In this document: positions 19,001 through 27,443 of the stretch, in pieces
Position numbering within the stretch: the stretch's first letter is position 1
Layout: each line of letters opens with the position of its first letter
Source: a virus
Reading direction: 5' to 3' (one strand)
DNA: 37,116 bases
IMG/VR virus record: IMGVR_UViG_3300007734_000647
Coordinates: 1 to 37,116 of that record
Position numbers and translations under genes: made by a program
The notes under the pieces: generated by a model
Databases searched by the model: none
What the model saw: the letters and a program-made list of their open reading frames with translations, nothing else
Told to the model about the DNA's origin: nothing

Positions 19001-20442
19001 CCAGTACCCTTACTCCAAGTAGTCTCCATCTGTGAAATAGCGTATGGTTGCAGGTTGCCCATATCTACTTCGGCCTGTGTAAGGATGCCCTTTTCTACTG
19101 CGTCCTTCTGTGCGGCATCCATGCTCTCTTTGTAGATTGCTGCAATCCTCTGCTCTTTGATGGGGTTGAAGTTAGGAAGAGCCTTCTCCATCTCCGCGAC
19201 GTTCTTACTAATCTGTATCTTTTGTGTTTCTGATAAAGACCCTAGGCTGTCAGCAGCTTTCATTTCCTGAATCTTGCGGGTAATGCTTTCTAACGTAGGC
19301 TTGACGATGCCCTGTGCAATCATTGAGGTAAACGGAGTGGTGCCTTTTTCTATCTTATTAACAATGCGGATGTGGCTATTGCGTACATCACGAGATAGGT
19401 CTTGTCCCATGCTCACGTTCTCATTGACTAAACGCTTTAGCGATTTGTTGCTTATTATTCTTGGATCTTGACGGTCTGCTACAGCTATTAAATCCTGCCT
19501 TAAGTGCCTTGGTGCTTTGGCTGCTCTTGCTCTCGTGGCGTCTGACTCTTTAATGTTCTTGGTGTCTTGACGCTTCTGTGCTATCGCGGTAAACAGGTCT
19601 TTAGAGACAGGTCTAATCTCGGTAATAGGACTGTTCGGATAAGTAGCCGGTACTCTACGCTCTTTTGTAATCGCCTTAAGGTTTGGACCCAAGAGGCCAC
19701 GCCTGCCAAGCGTCCCAAGTTTTAGGCCAGCTCCTCTTCCAAGTGTGCCAATTTCTATAGCAAAGCTACCGGGATGTTCTATTATAGATTTACCAGCTTC
19801 TTTGAATCTCCCTTGAACAGCGAGCAGTAGCGGGTCTGTGTTGAGCAGGTTATTACCAATGTCTTTTATTGGCTTATCGTTGCCTTTGGCCCATTCTGCC
19901 GTAGCGCTTCCAAGTAGATAGAGACTTTCGGGAGCGTTAGCTATTGTGTCTTGAACGTCTGTCGCTGCTCTTGAGAAGAATATCTTTGTATCTTTTATTG
20001 GATCGCCGTCGTAACCCACGCCGACCTCTTTAAGCGCCGTTAGTCCTCCTGCTATTATTCTGCTATAAGGGTTTGAAAGTACAAGGGCGGTAGTGTATGT
20101 ATCTATATTCTTGCCAGCAAAGTCTCCCACGTCTTTGATTGCGCTGCCAAGCCAGTCGTTTGGAGCTTGACTTGCACGAAGCCCCTTCCGAGCGGCGGGA
20201 GATCCAATAGATAGACGCCCCGTTCTAGCGGTAGGCTTGCTAACAACTACAGCCTTCTTAACGGGAGCTGTTGGTACTGCGCCAAAGCTAGGATTCTTGT
20301 TGCCCTGCCATAGAGGAGTCTTTACAATCTTCTTGGGTACTGAACCAAAGCCGGGGTTAGCATTTCCCTGCCATAGAGTAGGCTTCTTTGCGTTCTCAAT
20401 CTTTTGTCTTGCTAGCGCGGCTTTTTGTATTTGTTCCAACAT
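16042..20442 (-). CDS. Very large internal-virion-type protein, 1466 aa
   Basis: This is the last and largest late gene. The N-terminus carries the repeat LWQGNxNPxFGxVP twice (about residues 23-56). Residues about 490-880 are Lys/Ala-rich coiled coil with an internal duplication of about 153 residues (NPAILKQANKDLNAAKRNL and NPAILQEANKSLAVANKNL). The C-terminal third holds hydrophobic helices (WIAGNLIEAKIRQLLIG, FAAWYMNSLKFVFKTLP). The end is a Ser/Lys tail with SSTGYTF twice. Size, position after two further repeat-bearing proteins and lack of a tape measure suggest an ejection protein like gp16 of T7-like phages. No catalytic domain is certain. Confidence 0.65.
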   Translation of the reverse strand: MLEQIQKAALARQKIENAKKPTLWQGNANPGFGSVPKKIVKTPLWQGNKNPSFGAVPTAPVKKAVVVSKPTARTGRLSIGSPAARKGLRASQAPNDWLGSAIKDVGDFAGKNIDTYTTALVLSNPYSRIIAGGLTALKEVGVGYDGDPIKDTKIFFSRAATDVQDTIANAPESLYLLGSATAEWAKGNDKPIKDIGNNLLNTDPLLLAVQGRFKEAGKSIIEHPGSFAIEIGTLGRGAGLKLGTLGRRGLLGPNLKAITKERRVPATYPNSPITEIRPVSKDLFTAIAQKRQDTKNIKESDATRARAAKAPRHLRQDLIAVADRQDPRIISNKSLKRLVNENVSMGQDLSRDVRNSHIRIVNKIEKGTTPFTSMIAQGIVKPTLESITRKIQEMKAADSLGSLSETQKIQISKNVAEMEKALPNFNPIKEQRIAAIYKESMDAAQKDAVEKGILTQAEVDMGNLQPYAISQMETTWSKGTGPTIRKKITVLKNAKKKGKNSRGLASPETIAQLEASQAGHGVLTKDSRKLETQRKAAARKEKQNALKFVADEEANALIKAIDLHEQALTAVKTARSLAEKNPAILKQANKDLNAAKRNLTAARSRAERSHVSKSIKEVTDIKKELVGARASLAENTKLRKQLQAAIAREEKKNGGVVSPESTAKLGLSQAAEKASLKEVNRLKKKITPADNKAKKIAKGQVANIEADLLRKAIYEHDAAEEAVTVARDLARREKNPAILQEANKSLAVANKNLLAAKSKASKSSSPVSIEDATARRNIELQKKENKTLVKESQSNINKIKTAIKREQRKNVSPKAQARIDQAEADLLQARIDRQNGLERPGLLGSDGKPLSAKEILAHQEENNQAGTTYATQRLVPQGSTGSGGGVPGVAKAQRTGVHTRFGVIDTSKRGLAANIIRIRMITQAVENFRSQVKEFAVIDGTGKLVTVKTYQDALRLAEGHRKSGQEFIPVRINPRPGREVQLNKTISDAASSNSSESLVGAFKDVFARDEHTGAPADTTDGEWVLMPKAVVNHINEHIESIDNSGSAQKVISKINSVFRSNVLTTSTRWIAGNLIEAKIRQLLIGATVADRKYFYRVLKEIEKVNPKVAQELRARVLTGGNTASIRRISKASADEFQGIAGERLANLGHKVFNARGVKQATAGWHKYTDGVMDISSKMEHRTQAAMAGKILRGSDLVDGPMFKMLSDKAIKQAAEGLTSTAEQVKLARMVDTAYGRYSKYSPTERKLRQNIAPFAAWYMNSLKFVFKTLPQDHPLVTNLLVQVANATREERKEMGLYAVGTGALEGNLQGSVKLGAGDSSSIPIGRYTPLGIGGDPVGGLANQVFPQGKSIWYALQNKDPYGRDIKGDSAVTDTLIRAVTEALKTYIPGLGPVWRTTQSKEPIGPAFVHFLNPFDPQKDYVKGQRSTKPQGSSGSSSKSSTGYTFGPSSGSSSKSSGSKSSTGYTF
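16045..16136. repeat. 29-bp direct repeat encoding the C-terminal Ser/Lys tail
   Basis: AAAAGTATAACCAGTACTTG and the next nine bases occur at 16045-16073 and again at 16108-16136, 63 bases apart. They encode the tail motif SSKSSTGYTF twice in the large internal protein. The spacing keeps the frame (21 codons). Confidence 0.85.
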
Positions 20443-20444
20443 AC

Positions 20445-21812
20445 TTAGAACCTAAAGCTCGCAGGAGTAAGCCCATAGGATGCAAGTTCTTGTAGTTGAG
20501 CAGGCTTAAGCCCAAACCGTACTGCTATTAGAGGCGAAGTGCCAACAAGCATTCTACTTCCATAAAGATTCAAAGCAGCCCTAACAACACTTTCTGGAGT
20601 TCCCGAAGGCATATTCTTCATAACTCCTGCAACAAGAGTTGGGCTAATGCCACTGATGAGTCTATTCTTTAAATCTTGTCCATTTGGAAGATTGTGTTCT
20701 TTTCTATAGACTCTCTTCTCTTCCTTGTTAAGTTTATCATATTCTTTTTTCTGATCTGTACTCATGCCAACACCGTCACGCATTATCCCAGAAATTATAC
20801 TAGCAGCAACTTGCGCCATAACCTTATAACTCCTAGCTTGAGTAGGTGTTAGGTCTGAGCTAGTTCCCGCAGTCCCCTCCATTGCTTTGTTATGCCTTAT
20901 TTCTTCTTTAAGAAGATCAGCCTTTTCTTTTGCGGCAGCTGTCTGCTCTGGTGTTTTGTTATCTGCTTTTAATTGAGTTATAGCTGTATCAGCTTCTGAG
21001 CTAGTGACCTTAGCATCAAGAAGTTTTTTTGCCGCAAGATAATCGCGTTCAATCTTTCTACGCTGTTCCTTATTAGCAATGCGGTAGTCACCCATCTGCT
21101 TGATAAGGTCGGTTCTTCCGGCTTCAAGTTTAGCCTGTCTACCAAGCTCTTGCGTCTGTGCCTGAGCCTTCTGTCCAATAACATTAGTAGCCATACCCTG
21201 CGAGCGAGTGTAAGCGTTAGTCCCTAGATCTCTCATTAGAGAAGCTGAAGCATTTGCTCCCGACTGCCTACTAAGGCTTGCGCGGTTCGCTAGGTCAGTA
21301 AAATCAACAGCCGTCGCCCCACGGGATTTAGCGTCTGCGTTGGCTGCTGCCTGTCGTGCTGCCTGTTCTGTTGCTGCGCCTGCTTCAAGTGTCTTAGAAG
21401 CGTCTGACGTAGCTTGAGCGGCGCTTGTGGCAGCGTTCCGGCTTGCTTCTGCTCCAGATTTAATCGCTGCTGCGTATTCGCCGTACCAGTCGCCTATGCG
21501 CTTCTCATTAGCTTTAGAAATGTTACGTGCTTCGATAAACTGTTGAAACTGTGGGTGATACTTTGAATAGGTTTCTGCTTGTACTTGCTTGTCAATAGTT
21601 TTCTCGTCTGGTGTATCAAGCCACGCCATTGGATCTACGGGTGCTGGCGCTGCCTTGGCTGGTGCTGGCTTAGCTGCTAGCGCTCTGGCTGCCGCACTCA
21701 TAGGAAGCGATGGGGTACCCTTCTCTTTCCATTGTGTATAGTTGAACTGTCCGCCCGCGCGCTTGTATCTATCATAGAGAGGCGTCTTGCTTACTACTTT
21801 AGGTATTGGCAT
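20445..21812 (-). CDS. Internal-virion-type protein, 455 aa
   Basis: The start is a TAATG junction with the previous gene. Near the N-terminus YDRYKRAGGQFNYTQWKEKG matches a motif in the upstream neighbour. Residues about 75-250 are Ala-rich helix (SAAQATSDASKTLEAGAATE, RQAAANADAKSRG), typical of long internal or injected virion proteins. The C-terminal part (LTPTQARSYKVMAQVAASII) is helical with no enzyme motif. It sits between two other large repeat-bearing virion proteins, which suggests an ejectosome-like set of three. Assignment is by architecture and position. Confidence 0.6.
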   Translation of the reverse strand: MPIPKVVSKTPLYDRYKRAGGQFNYTQWKEKGTPSLPMSAAARALAAKPAPAKAAPAPVDPMAWLDTPDEKTIDKQVQAETYSKYHPQFQQFIEARNISKANEKRIGDWYGEYAAAIKSGAEASRNAATSAAQATSDASKTLEAGAATEQAARQAAANADAKSRGATAVDFTDLANRASLSRQSGANASASLMRDLGTNAYTRSQGMATNVIGQKAQAQTQELGRQAKLEAGRTDLIKQMGDYRIANKEQRRKIERDYLAAKKLLDAKVTSSEADTAITQLKADNKTPEQTAAAKEKADLLKEEIRHNKAMEGTAGTSSDLTPTQARSYKVMAQVAASIISGIMRDGVGMSTDQKKEYDKLNKEEKRVYRKEHNLPNGQDLKNRLISGISPTLVAGVMKNMPSGTPESVVRAALNLYGSRMLVGTSPLIAVRFGLKPAQLQELASYGLTPASFRF

Positions 21813-22900
21813 TATACGCCCTTCTTTTGTTTAGCCCACTTAAGCGGGAGTAGTGCTGTTTGATTGTTGTTTGACGATTCTGCGAGATACGATTGATAGG
21901 CTTTTTGATCTGAACCACTTAGCTGATTAAACTGTACGGCCATTTGACTTCCGCCAAAAGCGTTGCTTTTAATAGAAGTAGGTGCGTATCCCGGACCCTT
22001 AGCCTTCCAAGCCCAAGGTAGTAGCGCCGTGATACCACTCTTCTGTGCTTGACTTAAATACTGTTGATAGCCCTTCTGGTCTTCGGGCTTGAGCCTGTTG
22101 AACTCTTTAGCCATCTGAGGCCCACCAAAAGAATCTTTAACGTTTGTTGTTAGTTGGCCTGTTGTTGTGTTGACCTTGCTGCCACCTTGATTCTCGGCTT
22201 CTACTTTAGGGGTAAGATCTAGGGCTGGATTCGCTAGTCCCCTTGCGATACCTTCTCCTTGAAGCGTAGTTATATTAGCGTCTCTTGTCTGCCCAGCAGT
22301 CTGTAGCCCTCTAGTCAGTCCCGTGTAACGACCCTGTGCTTCCTTTACAAGGGCATCGTTCTGTGCAAGATTTTGTTCTGTATTATATCCTAGATCAGCT
22401 TGCGTTGATCCAGAGTTAAACTGTCCTCTTTGTGCCGCTTCTTGATTTGTTCTAAATTGCGCTCTTTCGTATGCTTTTGCAAGAGCCGTTCTGCGGCTAA
22501 AAGGGTCTGTATAGTTTGTGCTTCCACCTTCGTTATATCCATAAGCACTACCGATTGCTGTTCTATCTGCACCTGTGTTGGTTTCAGCATTTGCGTATGT
22601 GGTATTTGCGTTTAGTATTCCAGCTATCTCTGTCGCGTCTGGTTGCCTTACTTCAACTGGTGCTAGGACTTGTCCGGGGTCAGGGCCAGACGGAGCTACT
22701 GGACCCTTAGGTGCAACCGGATTCTTAGGTGCGCCACTCTGCTGCCACTGTGAGTAAGACATGCTGCCCTTGTTGGCTTTGTATTCATCGTAGCGTGGGG
22801 TTAGCTTGGTAGGAAACGTGCCACCAGTTCCCGTCGGAATAAATGGTTTAACAATCTTAGGTATTTTGGGGCGTGTTCCGCCTGTGCCGATAGTAGCCAT
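21812..22900 (-). CDS. Internal-virion-type protein with tandem C-terminal repeats, 362 aa
   Basis: AAGGGAACATA precedes ATG 22900. After a Pro/Gly/Thr-rich start comes YDEYKANKGSMSYSQWQQSG, shared in pattern with the next gene. A central Ala/Gln/Asn-rich part contains QFNSGSTQADLGYNTEQNLA. The C-terminus has two copies of an unit of about 45 residues, FGGPQMAKEFNRLKPEDQKG and FGGSQMAVQFNQLSGSDQKA, each ending TALLP.W. The first of three consecutive proteins that I take as internal or ejected virion components. Confidence 0.6.
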   Translation of the reverse strand: MATIGTGGTRPKIPKIVKPFIPTGTGGTFPTKLTPRYDEYKANKGSMSYSQWQQSGAPKNPVAPKGPVAPSGPDPGQVLAPVEVRQPDATEIAGILNANTTYANAETNTGADRTAIGSAYGYNEGGSTNYTDPFSRRTALAKAYERAQFRTNQEAAQRGQFNSGSTQADLGYNTEQNLAQNDALVKEAQGRYTGLTRGLQTAGQTRDANITTLQGEGIARGLANPALDLTPKVEAENQGGSKVNTTTGQLTTNVKDSFGGPQMAKEFNRLKPEDQKGYQQYLSQAQKSGITALLPWAWKAKGPGYAPTSIKSNAFGGSQMAVQFNQLSGSDQKAYQSYLAESSNNNQTALLPLKWAKQKKGV

Positions 22901-22962
22901 TATGTTCCCTTAGTTTCAATAATATTACTTACAAACATTTATCTGACTTTCCGTTGGTAGCA

Positions 22963-23613
22963 CTAGGCAATCCTAATGGCTGTTATGTATCCAGCAGCAC
23001 CAGACGCAGCAGATTGAGCGCGGAGTGTTGAGGCACCGTTACGTGCAAACAGTGGATGCACGTTGGTGTTGACAGTAACCGTCATCGAAACTGGCATTGA
23101 TATAAGATGTGAGTGGGTGGTAGTTGTAGTTGAGGTTTGACCACCACGACTGTTTGCAACTTCGGCAACTGTGGTGGCGTTCCAAACACCTGCCACTCCA
23201 TCGTCAGCCGTTGTAAGGTTGATGACTGCGCCACCAGCAGTTACAATCCATGTCCCGGCGGTAAGTGTAATAGTGGCGCCAGTGTATTTGATGTCACCGC
23301 TCAAAGCTCCAGCAAGCGTTGTGGTGGCCCTTGCAGATAGAAAGGTGTTAGCTGCCGCACCAGCGGCTAGTTTGGCACCCGTCACACTAGCGTCAGTAAT
23401 CTTGACCGTAGTTACAGCATTGGTTGCTAGCTTTGCCATAGTCACATTAGCGTCAGTAATCTTGGCGGTTGTCACAGCGTTGGTTGCTATAGCAGCAGTA
23501 GTAATAGCATTATCAGAAATATCGCTTGAATTGATAGGAAAGGTTTGAGCAACCGTATCAAAGTTATTTTGAACACTGTCCATCCCCTGAACGGCTTGAA
23601 GCGGTAGCGTCAT
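22963..23613 (-). CDS. Tail fibre or spike-like protein, 216 aa
   Basis: The gene is ATGA-coupled to the preceding fibre-like gene. The N-terminal half is repetitive (NAITTAAIATNAVTTAKITD, NVTMAKLATNAVTTVKIT), a pattern of phage fibre shafts that trimerise. The C-terminal half is Thr/Ala/Val-rich beta structure (GDIKYTGATITLTAGTWIV) likely to form the tip. The repeat AVTTAKI is also found in the upstream gene, so the two arose by duplication. It probably contacts the host surface. Confidence 0.7.
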   Translation of the reverse strand: MTLPLQAVQGMDSVQNNFDTVAQTFPINSSDISDNAITTAAIATNAVTTAKITDANVTMAKLATNAVTTVKITDASVTGAKLAAGAAANTFLSARATTTLAGALSGDIKYTGATITLTAGTWIVTAGGAVINLTTADDGVAGVWNATTVAEVANSRGGQTSTTTTTHSHLISMPVSMTVTVNTNVHPLFARNGASTLRAQSAASGAAGYITAIRIA

Positions 23614-24242
23614 GTTGCGGACTCATACGTTCCCGTAATGCTCAGGGTATCTGAAGTAGCCAGTGTGTAGGGGGCAGTATTAGTAAAAAGCGCACCCCCG
23701 CTTGGAGCGCGTACTACAAAAGTATTGCTAGCATTATCGTGGGAAGCAAAGTAAGTTTCTCTAACGTTAGCGCTAGAGTCAAAAATAATACAAGGACCAG
23801 AACTTGAAGTACTAAGAGTTGTTGCACTAGGGGGAACTGGATAACCAAAAGTGTAGGTACCGCTACCATAGTTTGTGCTACCAAACACGATGTGCATACG
23901 AAATGTTACTAGCCTACCAACTTTACTATATGCACATGAAAGCGTATGACTTGCAAGGGTCGGATTACTAGTACTACCAGTCCATGTGGGAGTGTAAGAA
24001 GTCCACGCACCAAAGTTGCCAACAGCAGCAGCCAGCTTTGCAGCCGTCACGTTAGCATCGAGGATCTTGGCTGTAGTAACGGCGTTAGCTGCGATCTGTG
24101 TTGCTGTAATAGCGCTAGCACTAATCTGAGCCGTATCAATAGTGTTGACCGAAGCCTGAATAGATGCTAGGTTTGTATTAAGATCGTTTACGTTCTCTGG
24201 CGTACCAGCGGTAAGTGCTACTGTATATGTAAGTGGTGCCAT
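23610..24242 (-). CDS. Tail fibre-like protein, 210 aa
   Basis: The protein starts MAPLTYTVALTAGTPENVND and has one block of fibre-shaft repeats (ISASAITATQIAANAVTTAK). A beta-rich C-terminal domain follows with WTSYTPTWTGSTSNPTLASH and RLVTFRMHIVFGSTNYGSG, a layout seen in many phage fibre tips. It lies between the propeller-like tail protein and the second fibre-like protein. Likely a receptor-binding or adaptor component. Confidence 0.7.
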   Translation of the reverse strand: MAPLTYTVALTAGTPENVNDLNTNLASIQASVNTIDTAQISASAITATQIAANAVTTAKILDANVTAAKLAAAVGNFGAWTSYTPTWTGSTSNPTLASHTLSCAYSKVGRLVTFRMHIVFGSTNYGSGTYTFGYPVPPSATTLSTSSSGPCIIFDSSANVRETYFASHDNASNTFVVRAPSGGALFTNTAPYTLATSDTLSITGTYESAT

Positions 24243-24244
24243 TT

Positions 24245-25879
24245 CTATATTCCTTGTTCGATGCTTGGGACTCGTGTTTCGCGCATGTTGTAGCCAATCC
24301 TAGTAATAGTAAAAGAGTTATCAGAGCTTGCTGTTAGTAGTCCAGTTAGGGTCATAGCAAATACTGTTCCACGCTTTGCCTCTCTAACCATCAGTACAGA
24401 TAAGTTTGTTCCGCTTCCCCATACATCGTTTGAGTCGCTTCCGTCTGCCCACAAATCGCTTGGGTTGGTTCCATCTCCCCAGAGATCTGGCGTAGGGTAT
24501 GATATTTGTTGTGTGGAAGCGCCAGCGTAATCTACTCCAGTTCCAAACTTGAGTTTCCCGGTTCCCCAGAGCTTAGTCTCTCTTAGTGTTTTAACACTAG
24601 GACTGCCAAGGTTAAACCAACCAGAAACCCACTTAGTTGTTATTGCCGATCCAGCGGTACTAGAAATCAACGTACAGCCGTCTGTTTTATACGAGCTTCC
24701 TAGAACTGCGATTTTAGCAGATGTTTGATGAGAAAAGAATAGGCTTGGAATTAATGAGGAACCAAAGGAAGTAGAACAAACACCACCCATAGGTATGTCC
24801 CAGACTGACCACCACTTGTTGCGAAGGTCATAGACAAGCACAAGGTTGTTAGTTATGCTTCCACCAGTAGGGACGGCAATGTATAGCTTCTCTTGGTGCC
24901 AAGTCATAGACGAAGCACTGACAGCAGCTTGGTTTAACTTAGAAGATGAAAAGAACTGCGCTGATGTATTGTTAAAGAATGGATCAATCATATCTGATAC
25001 TTGTACCGGCGCTCCTCCGGTGGTCTTATAAATACCTTGAGCAGACATAAAGTACAGACCATCTGAACCAACTGCTACACAGTCCTTACCAAGAGCGCCA
25101 ACGCCAGTGTCTATTGTTCTGTAGTTAAAGACAACGGCAGTACCAGATTGATTAAGGCTTTCTCCATACATTACAAAAAACTTAGTCTTCTTAAATATGA
25201 ATACTGATTCACCCCAAGAAACAATTGCGGTTATTGGTTCACCATCTCCGGGAGAAAGCGATAAGCTATTAGCAGTAAGCCAAGTTTCTGGTGCATTAAC
25301 TTCACTAAAGTAAACCGTTGAAGGGTTTGTTATAGCAGCATTAGGACCATCTACTACCCCAACATATCCACCAGCTACAAGTCTATTAGTTACTGGCGTA
25401 ACTTCTAATAGGCTTGCTAGTGGCATTGCAAGTCCCGGTACGGCATTAACTGTTGCGGTAGGGGCAGCAAAGGTTGCTGTTGACGGAGTATATCTTCCTA
25501 TGGTTGTTGTACCATCGCCAAAGTAAACGTTGTTTACCCCAGCAATACCAAAGCGTACAAAGTTCCATCTGCTCGCAGCCGTAGCGCCAACTCTGGCATA
25601 CGGAACAGATAAAGCATTAGCGCTGTCCATTGTCTGTAGGTTTGCGCCAGCACCAATAATAAGCGTTATACCACTAGATCCAACTGGATGAACGGTTTGT
25701 GGATTGGCAGCAGTTGCGGCGCTGGCAAACGCATATCCAGAACGTTGAGCTATTGCCCCTCGCGCAGTAAAATCAACGTTTAAAACGTCAACACATTGCG
25801 TTGGATCTGTAGCATCAGGCTGATCTCGTAGATTGAGTCCTCCGTGAAAGCTAGAGAACTCTACCGATCTATAAGCCAT
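24245..25879 (-). CDS. Propeller-like tail protein (tubular B / tail stopper type)
   Basis: The 544-residue protein begins MAYRSVEFSSFHGGLNLRDQ and goes on with CVDVLNVDFTARGAIAQRSG. This opening is characteristic of podovirus tail proteins with a beta-propeller that form the tail tube or its plug. Repeated short beta units (NNVYFGDGTTTIGRYT, SDGLYFMSAQGIYKTTGG) support a propeller. It is TAATG-coupled to the adaptor gene, the same order as tubular A then B in T7-like phages. Confidence 0.75.
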   Translation of the reverse strand: MAYRSVEFSSFHGGLNLRDQPDATDPTQCVDVLNVDFTARGAIAQRSGYAFASAATAANPQTVHPVGSSGITLIIGAGANLQTMDSANALSVPYARVGATAASRWNFVRFGIAGVNNVYFGDGTTTIGRYTPSTATFAAPTATVNAVPGLAMPLASLLEVTPVTNRLVAGGYVGVVDGPNAAITNPSTVYFSEVNAPETWLTANSLSLSPGDGEPITAIVSWGESVFIFKKTKFFVMYGESLNQSGTAVVFNYRTIDTGVGALGKDCVAVGSDGLYFMSAQGIYKTTGGAPVQVSDMIDPFFNNTSAQFFSSSKLNQAAVSASSMTWHQEKLYIAVPTGGSITNNLVLVYDLRNKWWSVWDIPMGGVCSTSFGSSLIPSLFFSHQTSAKIAVLGSSYKTDGCTLISSTAGSAITTKWVSGWFNLGSPSVKTLRETKLWGTGKLKFGTGVDYAGASTQQISYPTPDLWGDGTNPSDLWADGSDSNDVWGSGTNLSVLMVREAKRGTVFAMTLTGLLTASSDNSFTITRIGYNMRETRVPSIEQGI

Positions 25880-26490
25880 TAGAAACCTTCGTGACGATAA
25901 GTACCAGAAATGTTATATGGTCGATCTAGGTTTGGCTGTAGGTAGGCACGACGCATCTCCATAACCTCACCATCAATCTTGTTCTTTAAAACAGTGGCAG
26001 CCTCAAAGTTGTCAGAGTCCACGTAAGCCTCATAAACGGCCCTGTCGATCCATACGTTATGGTGCCTAACCGGAAGTAGTGGAGAGTTGACATCAACGGT
26101 TAGCTGCGGCTCGTATGCGATGTACCTAACAAGAAGCACATCAGTAGTATTGGTGGGATATACAGAGAGAGTATCAAGACCTTCTCTATACCAATAGATT
26201 GGAGAGCCAACTGTCGTTAGGTCTGGATAAGAGTCTGTTAGCGTTCTACGGTCTATTGGTACTAGCACATTCTGAGAGTTGCGGTCAACACAAGATTGAA
26301 TAGCGCGCACATCAACAGCACCCGTAAGTGCTACTGGGGCTGGGCCGGTAAGAGTACCCTCTAGCCAAGGCCAAGAAGCCTCTGCGGACAAAGAAGCAAG
26401 CGATCTATTGAGATAGTTATTTATACGCGCAGCAGTAAGGTAGTCAAAACCTCTTGCTATTACTTCTGCTCTTGCCTCTGCTAGTGTCAT
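25879..26490 (-). CDS. Head-tail adaptor (tail tubular A / gp4-like)
   Basis: The 203-residue protein begins MTLAEARAEVIARGFDYLTA and continues RINNYLNRSLASLSAEASWPW, the helical start of phage adaptor proteins that sit under the portal. It then has LSVYPTNTTDVLLVRYIAYE and a helical IDRAVYEAYVDSDNFEAA part. Size and position before the propeller-like protein match a podovirus connector. Confident as an adaptor, less so for the exact family. Confidence 0.75.
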   Translation of the reverse strand: MTLAEARAEVIARGFDYLTAARINNYLNRSLASLSAEASWPWLEGTLTGPAPVALTGAVDVRAIQSCVDRNSQNVLVPIDRRTLTDSYPDLTTVGSPIYWYREGLDTLSVYPTNTTDVLLVRYIAYEPQLTVDVNSPLLPVRHHNVWIDRAVYEAYVDSDNFEAATVLKNKIDGEVMEMRRAYLQPNLDRPYNISGTYRHEGF

Positions 26491-26519
26491 TTCTTAAATC
26501 CTTTGTTCTTCTGAGGCCA

Positions 26520-27017
26520 TTAGGCTTCGCGTCTCCTGCGGTCAGCGCCACCGTTAACACGGTATGACCAAGGCTTATCAGTATCAAAGGACACGCTAGG
26601 GTTGTCGTAGGCCTTTATACGGCCAGCAATCTCGTCTACCCTTGCTTCCTTGAGCTTTGCGAAGTGGGCGGCTTCAGCGGCTTCTCTGCGCCTCTCCATA
26701 TCAGAAAGCTCTTTAATGCGTCCCGGCCTGTGCATATCTCGTTCTTTTAAGAACTCAATAACATCCTCTGCCGGATCTCTATACCCACCATCAGGCGTAG
26801 TAATAGGGAAGTAGCTATTAGGCCCAGTGGGATTATCGTATTGAATATGCCAACGACCCGGCCTAATGGCTGGATCGCTAGCATCTTCATTGCCCCATAC
26901 ACAACTTAGCTCTCGACCAAAGACCTGCCTAAGCCTTTGCGTAAAAGCCTTGCCTGCGTGCAACTGTCGGTTGACATGTTGATCAATTTGAACATTGATT
27001 GGCAGTAATAGTGTCAT
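26520..27017 (-). CDS. Hypothetical virion-region protein, 165 aa
   Basis: The protein begins MTLLLPINVQIDQHVNRQLH, has a central VWGNEDASDPAIRPGRWHIQ motif, and its C-terminal half is a charged helix (ELSDMERRREAAEAAHFAKL) with a basic end. It lies between the decoration-like and adaptor genes. It resembles small proteins that occur between coat and tail genes in podovirus-like genomes, but no function is known. AAAGGATTTAAGA after its stop is the leader of the next gene. Confidence 0.55.
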   Translation of the reverse strand: MTLLLPINVQIDQHVNRQLHAGKAFTQRLRQVFGRELSCVWGNEDASDPAIRPGRWHIQYDNPTGPNSYFPITTPDGGYRDPAEDVIEFLKERDMHRPGRIKELSDMERRREAAEAAHFAKLKEARVDEIAGRIKAYDNPSVSFDTDKPWSYRVNGGADRRRREA

Positions 27018-27023
27018 AGATTA

Positions 27024-27347
27024 TTAGTTACCAATAACCCTTACTCGACAAATGTATGTCGAAAGGTTAGTAGTAGAGGTTACTTCTGCGGCAAACGTTG
27101 CCGAAGCAGCGGCCCAGAAAGCCTGTAGCTTCTTGTTCGTGTAATCATACTTAGTATGAACAGCAGTTGTGCCAGCGGCAGCAGCAGCGGTTTCACTTGA
27201 TACGTGTGAGATAGTCGTTAGTCCTAGTGTTGACGGAATAAGATCTTCTCCACCCGTAGCATAAGAGCTATCAAAGGTAACAGTGGCAATAACCTCACGA
27301 CTATTACCATGAATACTACGACGTACAGCAGAAACAGTTAAAGCCAT
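27024..27347 (-). CDS. Small beta-rich virion protein, 107 aa
   Basis: The first gene after the coat-protein terminator, with leader AAGGAGAAGGTATT before ATG 27347. The product (MALTVSAVRRSIHGNSREVI) is rich in Thr, Ser, Ala and Val and predicted as beta structure, with TKYDYTNKKLQAFWAA near the C-terminus. Position next to the coat gene and composition suggest a head decoration or head-completion protein. No family is certain. Confidence 0.6.
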   Translation of the reverse strand: MALTVSAVRRSIHGNSREVIATVTFDSSYATGGEDLIPSTLGLTTISHVSSETAAAAAGTTAVHTKYDYTNKKLQAFWAAASATFAAEVTSTTNLSTYICRVRVIGN

Positions 27348-27397
27348 AATACCTTCTCCTTAGTGTCCGATGATGTTCTCTCGGATTCTTATTAGTA

Positions 27398-27440
27398 CAA
27401 AAAATAGGGGCAGGAAAGCGATTGCCTTCCCACCCCTATT
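27398..27440 (-). terminator. Strong rho-independent terminator after the coat gene
   Basis: On the minus strand, AATAGGGG plus nine further bases pair with the matching 17 bases ending CCCCTATT (17 base pairs including some G-T) around loop AATC, followed by six or seven T. The hairpin starts three bases beyond the coat-protein stop. It should terminate or stabilise the coat message and reduce expression of the tail genes beyond. Confidence 0.9.
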
Positions 27441-27443
27441 ATA

